NCBI GenBank assembly: GCA_943704525.1
Contig: CALSCQ010001479.1
Span: forward strand, 1-20,000
Direction of reading: 5' to 3'
Origin: Pigoraptor vietnamica
Lineage: Eukaryota; Opisthokonta; Filasterea
Length of the DNA: 20,000 nucleotides
Shown here: positions 1 through 10,268 of the stretch, piece after piece
Layout: each line of letters begins with the position of its first letter
Position numbering within the stretch: the first letter of the stretch is position 1
Notes under the pieces: model-generated
What the model saw: the letters and a program-made list of their open reading frames with translations, nothing else
What the model was told of the DNA's origin: nothing
The model's database searches: none
Program-made: the position numbers and the translations under genes

Positions 1-31
1 CCCCCCCTCCCCCTCCAAACAACAACAACAG

Positions 32-3000
32 GCGCACGGCCCACACACCTTGCGCCCCGTACCTCTTCGGCGAGCGCGCGGGCGATGTCTCCATTTCGCT
101 TGCGGGCGCATTCGACTACTACTTCACGTGGTGCGACGACCCGGACGGCTTGCCCAGCGCAGACCGGCCCGAGTGAGTGCTGTCGCCTCTCTTCTCTCCT
201 CTGTACTCCTCTCTTTCCGCCATTCGCGTGCGAGCCGTTTCCGCGTGTGTGTCAAGCATTGTACGCGCCGGCATCGACACTATTATTTCCGGGCCAATGC
301 GATCACTCTTTCTTGTGTCAATCGCCCCACCCCTCTCGTTTCTCAACTCTTCACTCGCCTCTGTGTTGGATTGACACAATCCCCACGCACCCACGCAGGG
401 GGCCCACGAAGCACGGGGCGTACGGCCACTTTGTCGTCGACCCCGTCCTCACGATCAACGGGACGACGCCGCTCCCGCTCGACTCGATTTGCCTGCAAAC
501 GGTGATCACGAAGTGCCTCGGGAGGCACACCGAGTGGGAGTCGCGGCTGCGCGTGGCCGCCGAGTGCGGGTACAACATGGTCCACTTCACGCCGGTGCAG
601 CGCCTCGGTGCCTCCAACAGCGCCTACTCGATCGCGGGCCAGCTGGACCCAAACCCCAACCTCTTCCCAAACGCAGCGACCGCGCAGGCTGACCTCGCCG
701 CGGCCATTGCGCTGCTCGAGAAAAAGTACGGCATACTTTCGATGTCGGACCTCGTGTGGAACCACACGGCGCACAACAGCGAGTGGCTGGACGAGCACCC
801 GGAGGCCGGCTACAACCTCGACAACTCGCCGCACCTCGCGCCCGCGTTCGTCTTTGACGAGGCCCTTCAGCACCTCTCGTACCAAATCGGCGCCGGCGTG
901 TACCCGGGCGTCGCGGGACCCGTCGAGACGGAGGAGCACGTGACACGAATCATGGACCTCGTGCGCAACGAGCTGCTGCCCCGGATGCGCCTGTGGGAGT
1001 TTTACGCTGTCCACGTCGGCGAGGCCGTCACGCTGTTTCGCCGGCGGCTCGCGGAGGTGGGGCGGCCGGCGCACCGGGGCCGTCACTCTGTGCACGCGCC
1101 GACGTCGACGCCGACCGCCCACGTGACGGTCGGGCAGACGGGCCGGCGGCACCTGTGGAAGGTGATCGACATTGACCGCGCTGTGGTGGACTTTAACATG
1201 CCGCAGCTGTCGCCGGGGGAGACGGAGGTGGCGCGCGTGGAGCGCTGCTGTCGCGCGTTTGAGCACGCTGTGAACGAGGCGAACGTGCCGCTCTACGCCT
1301 TGTACGACCACGACATTAACGACGCGCTCAAGTCGATCCACAATACGCTCAAGTGAGGACGAAATGCATGCTATGGTTTATTTTGTGTGTGCCGCATGTG
1401 CCGCGCGCTCGTTGGAAAAAATCGTGTTTGTGCGCACGCGCATGCGCGGCACCTCATGGAGCTTGTTTTGTCACTCATGCGTGATCTCCTCGCACGCAAA
1501 CTCACACCGTAACTTGATGTCCTTCTTCTTTCGGCGCAGGTACGAGCGCCTTGACGGCCACGGACCCCGCATGGGCGCAGTGAACGAGCACTTTCCCATC
1601 CAGGCTGTGTACTTCACGCGCCTGCCCAATTCACGGCCGTGGGTGTCGCTTGTGCAGTGGCGTCTTGGTCCTTCGTTGTCCGGAGATGTGCCTCTCGGCT
1701 CCCGTAGTCGTGCACTTGCACGAGTTATGCGTTGTGCGACAAAATAGCCCACGTCCATAACCCTAACCTTACCCCCAAACCACCACTTCCTGCCAACTCA
1801 CTGCCCCGTGATGTCGCAGCGGCGGGTTCAAGGGCGCGGTCACCGTGTACGATCCCGACGGCTACGATCCCGCAAGGGTCCTTGCCAACAACGGGTGGAT
1901 CTGGGACACCGATCCGACCGTCGACTTTGCCTCGGAGGCGTCGCGCGCGTATGTGCGCCGCGAGGTCATTGCGTGGGGCGACTGCGTCAAGCTGCGCTAT
2001 GGCAAAGGGCGCGACGACAACCCGTGGCTGTGGGACTACATGACGAAGTGGGTGTGTGAGTGTGAGTGGGATGGTGTGCACGCAGACGGGGGAGCGGCAA
2101 GAGAGCGAAGAAGTAATGGTCTTGAACTCTGGATTGGGAACGAGCGTTAGCACATATGCGGGCCCGTAGTTTCGCACGTAACGAATGGGCCCCGACAAGC
2201 TAACTGGTTGTGCAAAATGGAAGGTACACGCTGTCGGTCGTGAGCGTCTTCCACGCCGTGCGAATCGACAACTGCCACGGGACGCCCGTCCACGTCGCAG
2301 AGGAGCTCCTCGATGCGGCGCGAAAGAAGCGGCCTAACCTGTGAGTGCATGCAGCGCGCACGATGCAATGCGCCCACGCACCCACGCACGAAACGCGCTG
2401 ACAATTTTTGGACGGCCCATATTATCACTGTCTGCGCACCTTTTCACCATCTCAGCGCACTGCCGCCTGCACTCAACAGCTACGTCGTCGCGGAGCTCTT
2501 CACGAAGAATCCCCATCTCGACAACATGTACGTGAACAGGCTCGCGCTCAACTCGCTCATTCGCGAGGCGATGCAGGCTCACACGCCGGCCGATCTCGGT
2601 GGGTTGCCCGCTGCGTATCTATGGGAACTGGCTGCATGTGTTATCGCACGCACTCGCCGGTGGCAGAGTCAGCCGGGCGATGAGACTTCACAGTTGTGAC
2701 TAATTCGTGCTTGGTGGCCTCGTTCAGTCTGTAGCCATCGAATGTCCTGCGCCGGAGACGCCTCTCAACACTAACAGCGAACGGATACGTGCGCTTTGGG
2801 CTGACACGCACGGCTCTACACGCACGCAGGGCACCTTGTGGATCGCTACGGCGGAATGCCCGTCGGCTCCTTCCTCAGCGGCATTGCGGGGGCGCGCCTT
2901 GTTTGCGGCACCATCCCGCACGCGCTCTTCATGGACGAGACACACGATAACGAGGTGCGCGTGCGTGCTTGCCACGTCTGTCGGTTCGCTAGTCCATTCT

Positions 3001-6000
3001 GTGCACGAGTCCCGCGCGGCGTTCGTGTGACGCCCTATCGATCGAGGCCTTTTTTTCACTCGCACATGCGATGGAGTGATGGCTCACGTGACACGTTCCC
3101 TACTGTTGCAGACGCCTGCCAGCAGGCGATCCGCGCGCGATTTTGTCCCAAACGCGGCGCTCGTGACGATGGCGTGCTGTGCGGTGGGCAGCAACCGCGG
3201 CTACGACGAGTTTGTGCCGCACAACATTCACGTCGTGAAGGAGTCGCGGCTGTACGGTGCGTGGACGGACGCTGCGAGTACGGCGCCTGGCACCGCAAAT
3301 GCTGCGACGGGAATGATTGCCGTGCGTCGCGTTCTCAACAATCTGCACAAGGAGATGGTCTCCGGTGGCTTCTCGCAGGTGCGTATGCGCGTAGTGTGAG
3401 GGTTAGGCGGAACCTTGTGCAAGGAAAAGGGCGAGAGATATTGTGTGCATGTGTGTCTAGCGTGCGCGTGTGAATGCGCGTTGGTTGCAATAATATCCGA
3501 GTGCGCTGAGGCAAACGCCATTCCGCGCAGGTGTACGTCGACCGCCTCACCAAGGACATTCTTGCGGTCACCCGCCACGCCCCATCGACACACGAGAGTG
3601 TTATTTGCGTCGCACACACGGCCTTCGAGCAGCACAGCGGGTGCGACCGGCCAAAGTCCCTACGGTGGGTGGCTGTGCCTTGTGCGCGGCGCGCGTGTTT
3701 AGTGCGAATGTGCGTGCCGCGTGGGCTGTGCATTGTATGCGGCGTCTGAATGGCGCGAGAGCACGGTGTGTGCGACTGCGCTTATGATGTCACTGCCTTC
3801 GTCGTCAGAATTTCGGGCGTCGTGACCAGTGTCGTGCTGGAGGCAACCCTGGACATTGCGGATCCGGACGCCGCGTTTGTCCGCAACGCCGCGTTCATCA
3901 ATGGACTTGCCAACATGCGCCTGTCTTCGGAGGTCCACGGCACGAACGCGGTGAGTGGGACGCACTATCGCAGAATGCAGAGGTGTGGCGTAAGACAGTG
4001 ACTCGCATTCACTGCAAGCCCACTCGAATACCTTGCATGACGTCCGGAATAGTAGGGTTTCCATCTTTCTGTTTCTTAGATTTCGTTTGGTACTTCAGCA
4101 AATTTACGTGCGCGTGCGTCTGCCGCAGGCGCACATCCCCACGAGTGGCACACTCTTCCAGCTCGAGAGCCTTGTGGATAGGCAGGAGGGAGGCTACCAA
4201 CTGCTCCACTTTAAGGACGGGTTCCGCCCGGGGAGCGTGATTATTGTCAGGTGTGTGTGCGTGTGCGTGCTTGTACGTGCGCGTGTGTGTGTGTGCCTGT
4301 GCGTCGGGTGTGAGCGTGCGCCCGAGTAGTGTGTGCTCGTAACATCATCGCTGCGAACTGTGCCTGAATCTCGCACCATTCTCATTCGACAACAGGACGC
4401 GCATGTCTCCGGAGGCGCACGAAGCCGCGCACGCACTCCAGGCAGAATTTCTCGGCGTCGCGAACACGCCTCGCCGCTCATCCGTCGAGGACAGGCGGCG
4501 TGCGTCGGCGGGTGTGGTGGCGGAGGCGGCGTCGGCGCAGCTTGCCCTTCCCCCGGAGGATCTTGCGGCCATTCTGCGCGATGTGACGCTGGTCGATCTC
4601 AACGCGATTCTCTACCGCACCGACGGCGAGGTGCGCGGAGTGCGCGTGCTGTCCTGCGCCACTGTCAGTCGTTTGGTCCATTGCTTCGCTCTGTTCAGTG
4701 CCGGGGGCGTTCCTACATGAGTCGATGGACCGCTGTCTATGATTTAAGCTGGCCCCCACTTCAGGGGTGCATCTATCACGGGGCATTCGTCGTCTCTCTA
4801 TTCGCCTAATAATCGCAAGCACGCGTCTCCCTTCTCGATGATACCCCGACCCCCCTCACCACCGCCTGCCTTGCAACACCCCGCAGGAGAAGGACGACGG
4901 GACGGGCGGCAGCGCATACGACGTGCCCAACCGCGGCCCCATGGTGTACTGCGGCCTTGCGGGCATCGGCCCTCTCCTCTCGGAAATTCGGTGCGTTACG
5001 TTACATCCCGCCAATGTGTCGCGTGCGTTCTTTAAGATCCCGAGGACGGATTGGCGTGTGGAGTTGTGTTCGTTTTTTGCACTCTGTCGTATATATATTG
5101 TCGTTTTGTAATGCTGTTGCGTTGCTCGCCTTCCTCTGACGACTCGTGCCCCGGCAGCGCCTCACGTGACCTGGGACACCCGCTATGCGAGAACCTCCGC
5201 CGCGGCGATTGGCTCATGGAATACTCGGTGCAGCGCCTCACTAAGTGCGTGACGTGTGCGATGTGATGTCCGCGTGACGTGCGCGATGTGAGCGTGACGT
5301 GTGCGATACGTCTGCGCGCGCCGTCATGTGCTTGCGTGCTCTCTTAGTGCACTGTGTGCGAGTGTGTGAAGATTGCTCTTGTTTGTCAGCCCGTAGGCGT
5401 TTCTGTTGTGTGTGCGAATGTATATTGCTTGTCACCGCATGGGCGCTTCTGGCTCGCCACACGTGCGATAACCACGACACGCAATCCACCGCAGGAACTT
5501 TCCCACGCGCCGCTTTGGGCTGTGGCTGCGCCGTCAGTTTGAGCGCGTGCAGCAGCTGCCCCGGTACCTCGTCCCCTTCTACTTTGACATTGTCGTCACG
5601 CCCTCCATCATGATTTGCAAGGACCACGCCTGGCGCCTCATGGGATCCTTCGTCAACGAGGTGCGCCCCGCTGTCCGTGTGCTGTGGGCGCGTGAAGTTG
5701 CGTGCGCGCGCATTTTTTTTTAACGTGCGCTTTGCGGGCTTGCTCCCATCCTGTGTGTGCGATGGATGTGTGGCGCCCACTTGACTATGGCCCGCGCACT
5801 GTTGGTTCCATTTCACTAGAGCAGACGCAGGCAGACTGTGGGCACTCTCCGTCCTCACAACTGTGGCGTGATGTCTCACTCAAGCTGCCTGTTTCTCCGC
5901 AGGGCTCTGAGCTCGTGCGCCACCTTGCCCTTGGGTCCGTTCAGCTCTATGGCATCGTCCAGTCGTCCGCCTTCTCCAGCGCGATCGAAGTCATCGACGA

Positions 6001-8414
6001 ACCGCCGAATTTCACCGCCGCGCCCGCAGCAGCGACGCACACGGACGGTTCGACAGCGGCGCCCAGTGGGTCACACACGATTCGCCGCCGATCGCTGACG
6101 GCGCTTCCGTTGGCCGACCAGCTGCTCGTGTCGACGACGCACATGCCTCCGACGCTCGCCGCCGGCCTCCCCCACTTCAGCGTCGGTTACATGCGGTGGG
6201 TGTGAGGGGACAACGAAAAGGGCTCGTAATGGAATGGCATGTGCATGCCAACCTGTGTTTATGGCGGTCGGTGCGAAGTGTTGAGCGACGGGCTCGTTAT
6301 AGGATGGCATGTGCAAACGTGTGTGTGTGTGGGTCGGTGCGTAGTATTGAGCGACGCGCGTGTGTGCAGGTGCTGGGGACGGGACACGTTCATTGCGCTT
6401 CGCGGCCTCTTCCTTGTGACGGAACGATTTGAAGACGCGCGCTCGATCATTCTCTCGTGCGCCGCGTGCTTGCGGCATGGCCTCATCCCGAACCTGCTCG
6501 ACGGTGGCCGGTGCGTTAACACTGTTCGTGCACGCACGGTTGTAACGAAAAACTGGCGACAGCGCAGAAGGCCAGCATATTGTTGTCCGCGGTTGTAATG
6601 CACTGGAGACGGCGCAGAATGGGTTCGAATGTATGCCCATGCGCGCCTTCTCACGTTTGGACGTTCGGACGGCGTTTGGACGTGTGTTTTGCGCGCAGGA
6701 ATCCGCGCTTCAACGCGCGCGATGCGTCGTGGTGGTTCCTGCAGGCCGTGAAGGACTACGTGCAGCTTGCACCGGAGGGCCCTGCGTTGCTCTCGGCGCG
6801 CGTGCGGCGCCTCTTCCCTTACGACGACCAGCGGCAGCACAAGGAGTGGAAGGACGCGGGTTACAAGCCCGTCGTTGCGTCCGTCGGTGACATCGTCTAC
6901 GAGATTGTGTCGCGCCACGCTCAGGTTTGTGTGTTTTGTTTGTTGATTGTGTGATTGGTTTAATAATTTGTGTGTGCCCCGTCGCACGCGGACACCTTTG
7001 CCACATGCGGTTCTCCATCCCCTCGCCGTCTTGTCGTTTGTGCTCTTGTGCGTTGTACAGCTCGTGTTGCTTGGTTCATGCATCGTGGTCGGGGTTGCTA
7101 CGTTTTGGCAGAAATCTCACTCGCGCGCACCGAATGCGCACACACTCGCAGCTGATCGAGTTTCGCGAGTGGAACGCGGGCCCTGCGATCGACCGCGTCA
7201 TGACGTCACACGGGTTCCAGGTGCGCGCGGGCATCGATCCCGCCACGGGGTTCCCTTTTGGCGGGAACGCGCAGAACTGCGGCACGTGGATGGACAAGAT
7301 GGGCGAGTCGGAGCAGGGTGGGTGTTTGGCGCGCGACTCTGCGAGTTGGCGTGTATGCGTGCGCGCACACACACATTTTATGGTTGCATCGTACTTGCGT
7401 ACTTGCGTACTTGCAACGATTTTCCCGTCCGGCCCTTTTGCCGCAAAACCTTCTTTGTGGCGATGGCTGCTTTGCGTTCTTGTGTGCCGATGAGGTCGTG
7501 TATGAACGCGAAAATGACACCGGCGCCCATTTTCTGTCCACTCTTCTGCAGCCGGCACGTGCGGCGTTCCCGCCACTCCGCGCGACGGGTCCGCGATTGA
7601 GCTGGTGGGCCTTTGCAAGTCGGTCGTGGGATGGCTTGCCACGATTGCGGGGACCAGCGAATTTCCGCACGAGACCGTGCCCTTGCGCCAGGAAGACGGC
7701 AGCACGAAGGTGTGTGTAGATGCACGTTGGTGTATGTGTGGGGTGCGCCAGGTGCGCCACTGTACATGCATGCGTGCGCCTTCTCAAGTCTTTGTGCCGC
7801 GCTATTCACTTCGCTGAACTGTTCCCCTCCGCTGCAGCCCATCTCCTTCGCCGAGTGGGACGCGCTCATTGCGCGCAATTTCGAGCGCAAGTTCTACGTG
7901 CCCGAGGACCCCTCGCAAGACGACGCGTATGGCGTGGACCGCGCGGTCGTCTTCCGCCGCGGCATTTACAGAGACACTGTTGGCGCATCCGAGCGCTTCA
8001 GGTGGGGGACTGCGCGCGTGCGCTGTCGCCATGCAGGTTGTATTGTCTTCTGTGTGAACGCTTGCTACTGTCCGCGATGTCTCTCGAATGTCACATGTCA
8101 CACCCGCCCTTCTTTCGTGCGCATGCGTGGTGCCGTGCCTGTTTGTTAATACGTTACTTCGCCCTACGGCCACAGAGACTACCAGCTGCGCCCCAATCAG
8201 TACATTGCGATGGCCGTTGCGCCTGAGCTGTTCGATATCGCGCACGCCTCTGCAGCGCTCGCCATGGGCGATAAGGTGCGTGCCCGCGAAGAGTGCGTGC
8301 AACATCTACCCTCCCCACACCCACTGTGCGCTTCTATGCGCATGTTGCGTGCGACTGCGGCGTGCGTGTGCGAGAGTCTTCCCGTCGTCGCCGTTTTGCG
8401 CTTGTCCCACTATA

Positions 8415-8509
<95 letters not shown>

Positions 8510-8955
8510 ATCCGACACACCTTCGTCCCCCGCAGCACCTCGCGGGTCCTCTTGGCATCAAGACGCTCGACCCGGACGACTGGACGTACAATGGGAACTA
8601 CAATAACGCCGCCGATACGGCCGATAGGAAGACGTCCAAGGGGTTCAACTATCACAACGGCCCGGAGTGGCTGTGGGTCTTTGGTTACTTTCTGCGTGCC
8701 AAGGTCGCGATCGGAGGGCGCGCCAACCGCCTCCGCCGCGCCGTCGCAGAGGTCGAGTACGGACTGGCGGCGCACAAGCGGCATCTCTTCGATAACAACG
8801 TGTGGGAGGGACTGCCCGAGCTGACGAACGCGAACGGGGCGCCGTGCCACGACGGGTGTCCCGTGCAGGCGTGGAGTGCGAGCTGTATTCTCGACGTGCT
8901 GTTTGACATCAAGCGCGCGGGACTGCACGCGCCCCAAATAGCGCACACGAACTAG
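32..8955 (+). CDS. AGL: Glycogen debranching enzyme, bifunctional (5' partial, 23 exons in window)
   Basis: Cytosolic enzyme that removes glycogen branch points using a 4-alpha-glucanotransferase and an amylo-alpha-1,6-glucosidase in one chain. Exons I assign: 32-172, 399-1352, 1540-1638, 1820-2047, 2224-2340, 2480-2598, 2830-2954, 3112-3378, 3531-3664, 3809-3950, 4129-4250, 4396-4630, 4887-4990, 5158-5244, 5495-5660, 5903-6195, 6370-6510, 6699-6924, 7152-7317, 7552-7709, 7838-8001, 8176-8275, 8536-8955 (TAG stop). Every junction keeps the frame, giving about 1568 visible residues; human AGL is 1532, so only a modest N-terminal piece lies left of position 32. Family motifs appear in order: [65 protein letters not shown] and GLPELTN. 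Donor choices at 1638 and 2047 rest on frame and family alignment. An insertion of about 45 Ala/Ser/Arg-rich residues near 4400-4540 is less conserved. No frame break was seen. Confidence 0.97.
2224..2954 (+). other. AGL: 4-alpha-glucanotransferase catalytic centre of the debranching enzyme
   Basis: Exons 5-7 encode the GH13-like catalytic residues. The nucleophile Asp of the RIDNCH motif is at 2267-2269. The acid/base Glu of VVAELF is at 2493-2495. The transition-state Asp of THDNE is at 2946-2948. Assignment rests on family knowledge of the conserved Asp-Glu-Asp triad in eukaryotic debranching enzymes. All three are present, so the transferase half looks catalytically competent. The domain starts earlier, in exons 2-4, where the (beta/alpha)8 barrel begins (NHT.H.SEWL around 761-790). 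Confidence 0.9.
5247..5310 (+). repeat. Three ~20-nt tandem copies inside intron 14
   Basis: Copies of GCGTGACGTGTGCGATGTGA lie at 5247-5266, 5272-5291 and 5292-5310, with a 5-nt spacer after the first and a few substitutions. The array begins two bases inside the intron, so the first copy overlaps the donor GTGCGT at 5245. Confidence 0.85.
6220..6355 (+). repeat. Two ~70-nt tandem copies inside intron 16
   Basis: The first copy runs 6220-6289 and the second 6290-6355. Shared blocks are GGGCTCGT near the start, GGATGGCATGTGCA-like text in the middle, and GGTCGGTGCG followed by TTGAGCGAC at the end. The copies have diverged moderately, mainly in a GT-rich middle. They fill most of the intron between the exons ending at 6195 and starting at 6370. 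Confidence 0.85.
7390..7413 (+). repeat. Three perfect 8-nt tandem copies in intron 19
   Basis: The unit CGTACTTG occurs three times in a row with no change. It is a short microsatellite-like array within the intron of 7318-7551, with no evident function. Confidence 0.8.
8416..8507 (+). repeat. Perfect (CA)46 microsatellite in the last intron
   Basis: Ninety-two uninterrupted bases of alternating C and A lie in intron 22 (8276-8535). The tract ends 28 nt before the acceptor CAG at 8533-8535, where a polypyrimidine tract or branch site would normally sit. On the transcript it is a CA repeat, a known binding target of hnRNP L-type proteins in animals. Confidence 0.98.
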
Positions 8956-8958
8956 CGT

Positions 8959-8982
8959 CTGTGAGTGGCGCTGTGAGTGGCG
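8959..8982 (+). repeat. Tandem 12-mer duplication after the debranching stop codon
   Basis: CTGTGAGTGGCG occurs twice back to back, starting four bases after the stop codon at 8953-8955. It probably lies in the 3' UTR. Confidence 0.85.
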
Positions 8983-9000
8983 GCCATGCGCCGTGCTTTT

Positions 9001-9017
9001 GGTATGGCGGCCATACC
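9001..9017. other. Short hairpin between convergent gene ends
   Basis: The arms GGTATGG (9001-9007) and CCATACC (9011-9017) are perfect complements around a 3-nt CGG loop. It sits between the debranching stop (8955) and the kinase-like stop (9097). The gap of about 140 nt must contain both 3' ends. I see no canonical AATAAA on either strand here; ATAAAG occurs just after the hairpin. Confidence 0.5.
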
Positions 9018-9096
9018 GACTCATAAAGAGGAGGGTGTCGAGACCTTGGGACGCTTGGAAGTTTTCACCTAAACCTCAGCCGGGCAGGGACGTGTA

Positions 9097-10268
9097 CTAC
9101 GGTGAGGGACAGAGAACGACCACACTTCCTTCGCATCTTATTGAGCGGCGGTCGCTCAAAACCGCCAGCGAAATGGATATATGCAGCTGTTCGCGTTCCA
9201 TGCTTGTTCTCTGCATGTCGGGCGTCATCGGGAACCTTGTGTCTCCGCGGTCGCAGTTATCAATCTTCAGCATGCACGTGAGTTCGTTGTCGAGACTGGA
9301 CGCCGTGGGGTGCTTCCTCGGGTCCACACATGAGGCGTTGGACGACGCCGCGCACAAACGACCAGTCGTTTGGCGACGCCGCGAATTGCCCGCAAAGTGT
9401 TGCGAGTACATGATAGAGACGGTGCGACCCAGCGCCCACATGTCAGTCGCAGGCGACGCGCGCCCTGCGGAACCGAGGCACTCCGGCGCCAAGAAGCCCT
9501 GCGCACCGCGCAAATGCACGTGACCGAGCGAAATGTGACCCGCGAAGAATAGGGCAAGACATTAGTACGTATTATGAAGGGAAAGACGTTGAGAGCAGAA
9601 GACAGGCAAGCACATAAAGTGACGCAAACTATTTGCACGAGGGCGGGCATGATGAAAGTAGTATCGATAAAGAACCAAAACGTGGCACAGCCAAGTGAGC
9701 ACACTTTTGTCCCGGCCGCTGGAGCCGTCCCGCCGGTGTCGAGCGCGCCCACAAGATCATAATCCACAAGGCGCCAACAGATCGCGTCCCAGTCGAAGCG
9801 AACCGCACCCGGCTTGACGTCGCGGTGCCGCAGCCGCTTGAGTGCAGAACGGCCAGCGCCCGCGAGCAGTCGCGCAAGAGCACAACAGCCTGTGGCGAAG
9901 GGTGTCACGAACGGTCGGAAGAGCACGCCGCGCCAACAGTCAATAGGCAACCGTACCGTCGCAGGCGTGGTCAGGGGACAGGAGGGATCTTCGGCAAACA
10001 GCCACGGCTCGACGATGCAGTACGTCCCAGCCGAAGGTTCGCTCGTTGACGAGAAGAGCAGAGCGGGAATGTGGTCCTGTCCCGCAAAGTGCCGCAGAAA
10101 CAAAACCTCTCGCGCGTCGCGCCGCCCAGTCTTCACGATGAGAGCGACGGTCGCACCCGTCATGGTGCGCGCCATCCAGACCCATGTCGCGGTGTGCTGC
10201 CAACAATAATCAATGAGATGACCGGATACGCAAACGACCCGGCCAAAACCGACACAGCCAATCTCGCA
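9097..10268 (-). other. Protein kinase domain with non-canonical catalytic motifs
   Basis: The last two exons carry the kinase lobes. In order: a glycine-loop-like GCVGFGRV; a VALIVK strand with the candidate ATP lysine; a helix-C-like AREVLFLRHF with a Glu; a hinge-like GTYCIVEPW; the catalytic loop HRDVKPGAVRF; DYD in place of DFG; then, across the 9704-9499 intron, GTK joined to GFLAPECL (APE motif); TDMWALGRT (the conserved Asp of helix F); and DPRKHPTASSL near the end. The catalytic HRD Asp and the metal-binding Asp of DYD remain. The Asn normally found after KPG is Ala, and DFG's Phe-Gly is Tyr-Asp. It could be an atypical active kinase or a pseudokinase. Confidence 0.8.

Larger units (their letters stand above)
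173..8535 (+). other. Set of 22 spliceosomal introns with a GTGNGT-like donor
   Basis: The introns of the debranching gene are about 128-260 nt long. Donors begin at 173, 1353, 1639, 2048, 2341, 2599, 2955, 3379, 3665, 3951, 4251, 4631, 4991, 5245, 5661, 6196, 6511, 6925, 7318, 7710, 8002 and 8276. Twenty-one of 22 start GTG (the exception is GTTTGT at 6925). Position +5 is G in all 22 and +6 is T in 17. Position +4 is free (4 A, 7 G, 8 C, 3 T). Acceptors are CAG except one AAG ending at 2223. By frame, 12 introns are phase 2, 8 phase 0 and 2 phase 1. No intron holds a separate gene that I can support. Confidence 0.85.
6370..8955 (+). other. AGL: Amylo-alpha-1,6-glucosidase domain of the debranching enzyme
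   Basis: Exons 17-23 encode the (alpha/alpha)6 glucosidase half. Visible landmarks are [12 protein letters not shown] in exon 17, [12 protein letters not shown] in exon 19 with the likely general-acid Asp at 7293-7295, FNYH.GPEWLW in exon 23, and GLPELTN with a conserved Glu at 8818-8820. From memory of the yeast-type enzyme I take the Glu of the LPELTN motif as the general base; the Glu of GPEW (8665-8667) is the other conserved candidate. The C-terminus ends about where the human enzyme ends, with a short divergent tail. Confidence 0.9.

Noticed and set aside
343-1341. Long minus-strand open frame opposite debranching exon 2
   Set aside because: Arg/Val/His-rich antisense shadow of a GC-rich exon with no domain resemblance.
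85-1356. One continuous 423-codon plus-strand open frame starting near position 85
   Set aside because: It reads through the intron at 173-398. In exon 1 the debranching protein is in a different frame, and the true junction 172/399 restores family sequence.
1760-1785. Telomere-like text (CCCTAA and variants) in intron 3
   Set aside because: Only a single irregular copy within a C-rich intron; no array.
8306-8518. Cys-Val repeat protein encoded on the minus strand across (CA)46
   Set aside because: Simple translation of the microsatellite; the same artefact recurs at 14705-14958.
10236-10268. Extra 33-nt intron within the kinase glycine-loop region
   Set aside because: A GTATCC...GGCAG stretch just downstream of this exon start could be spliced and stays in frame either way, but 33 nt is far below every other intron here, so I kept it as coding.
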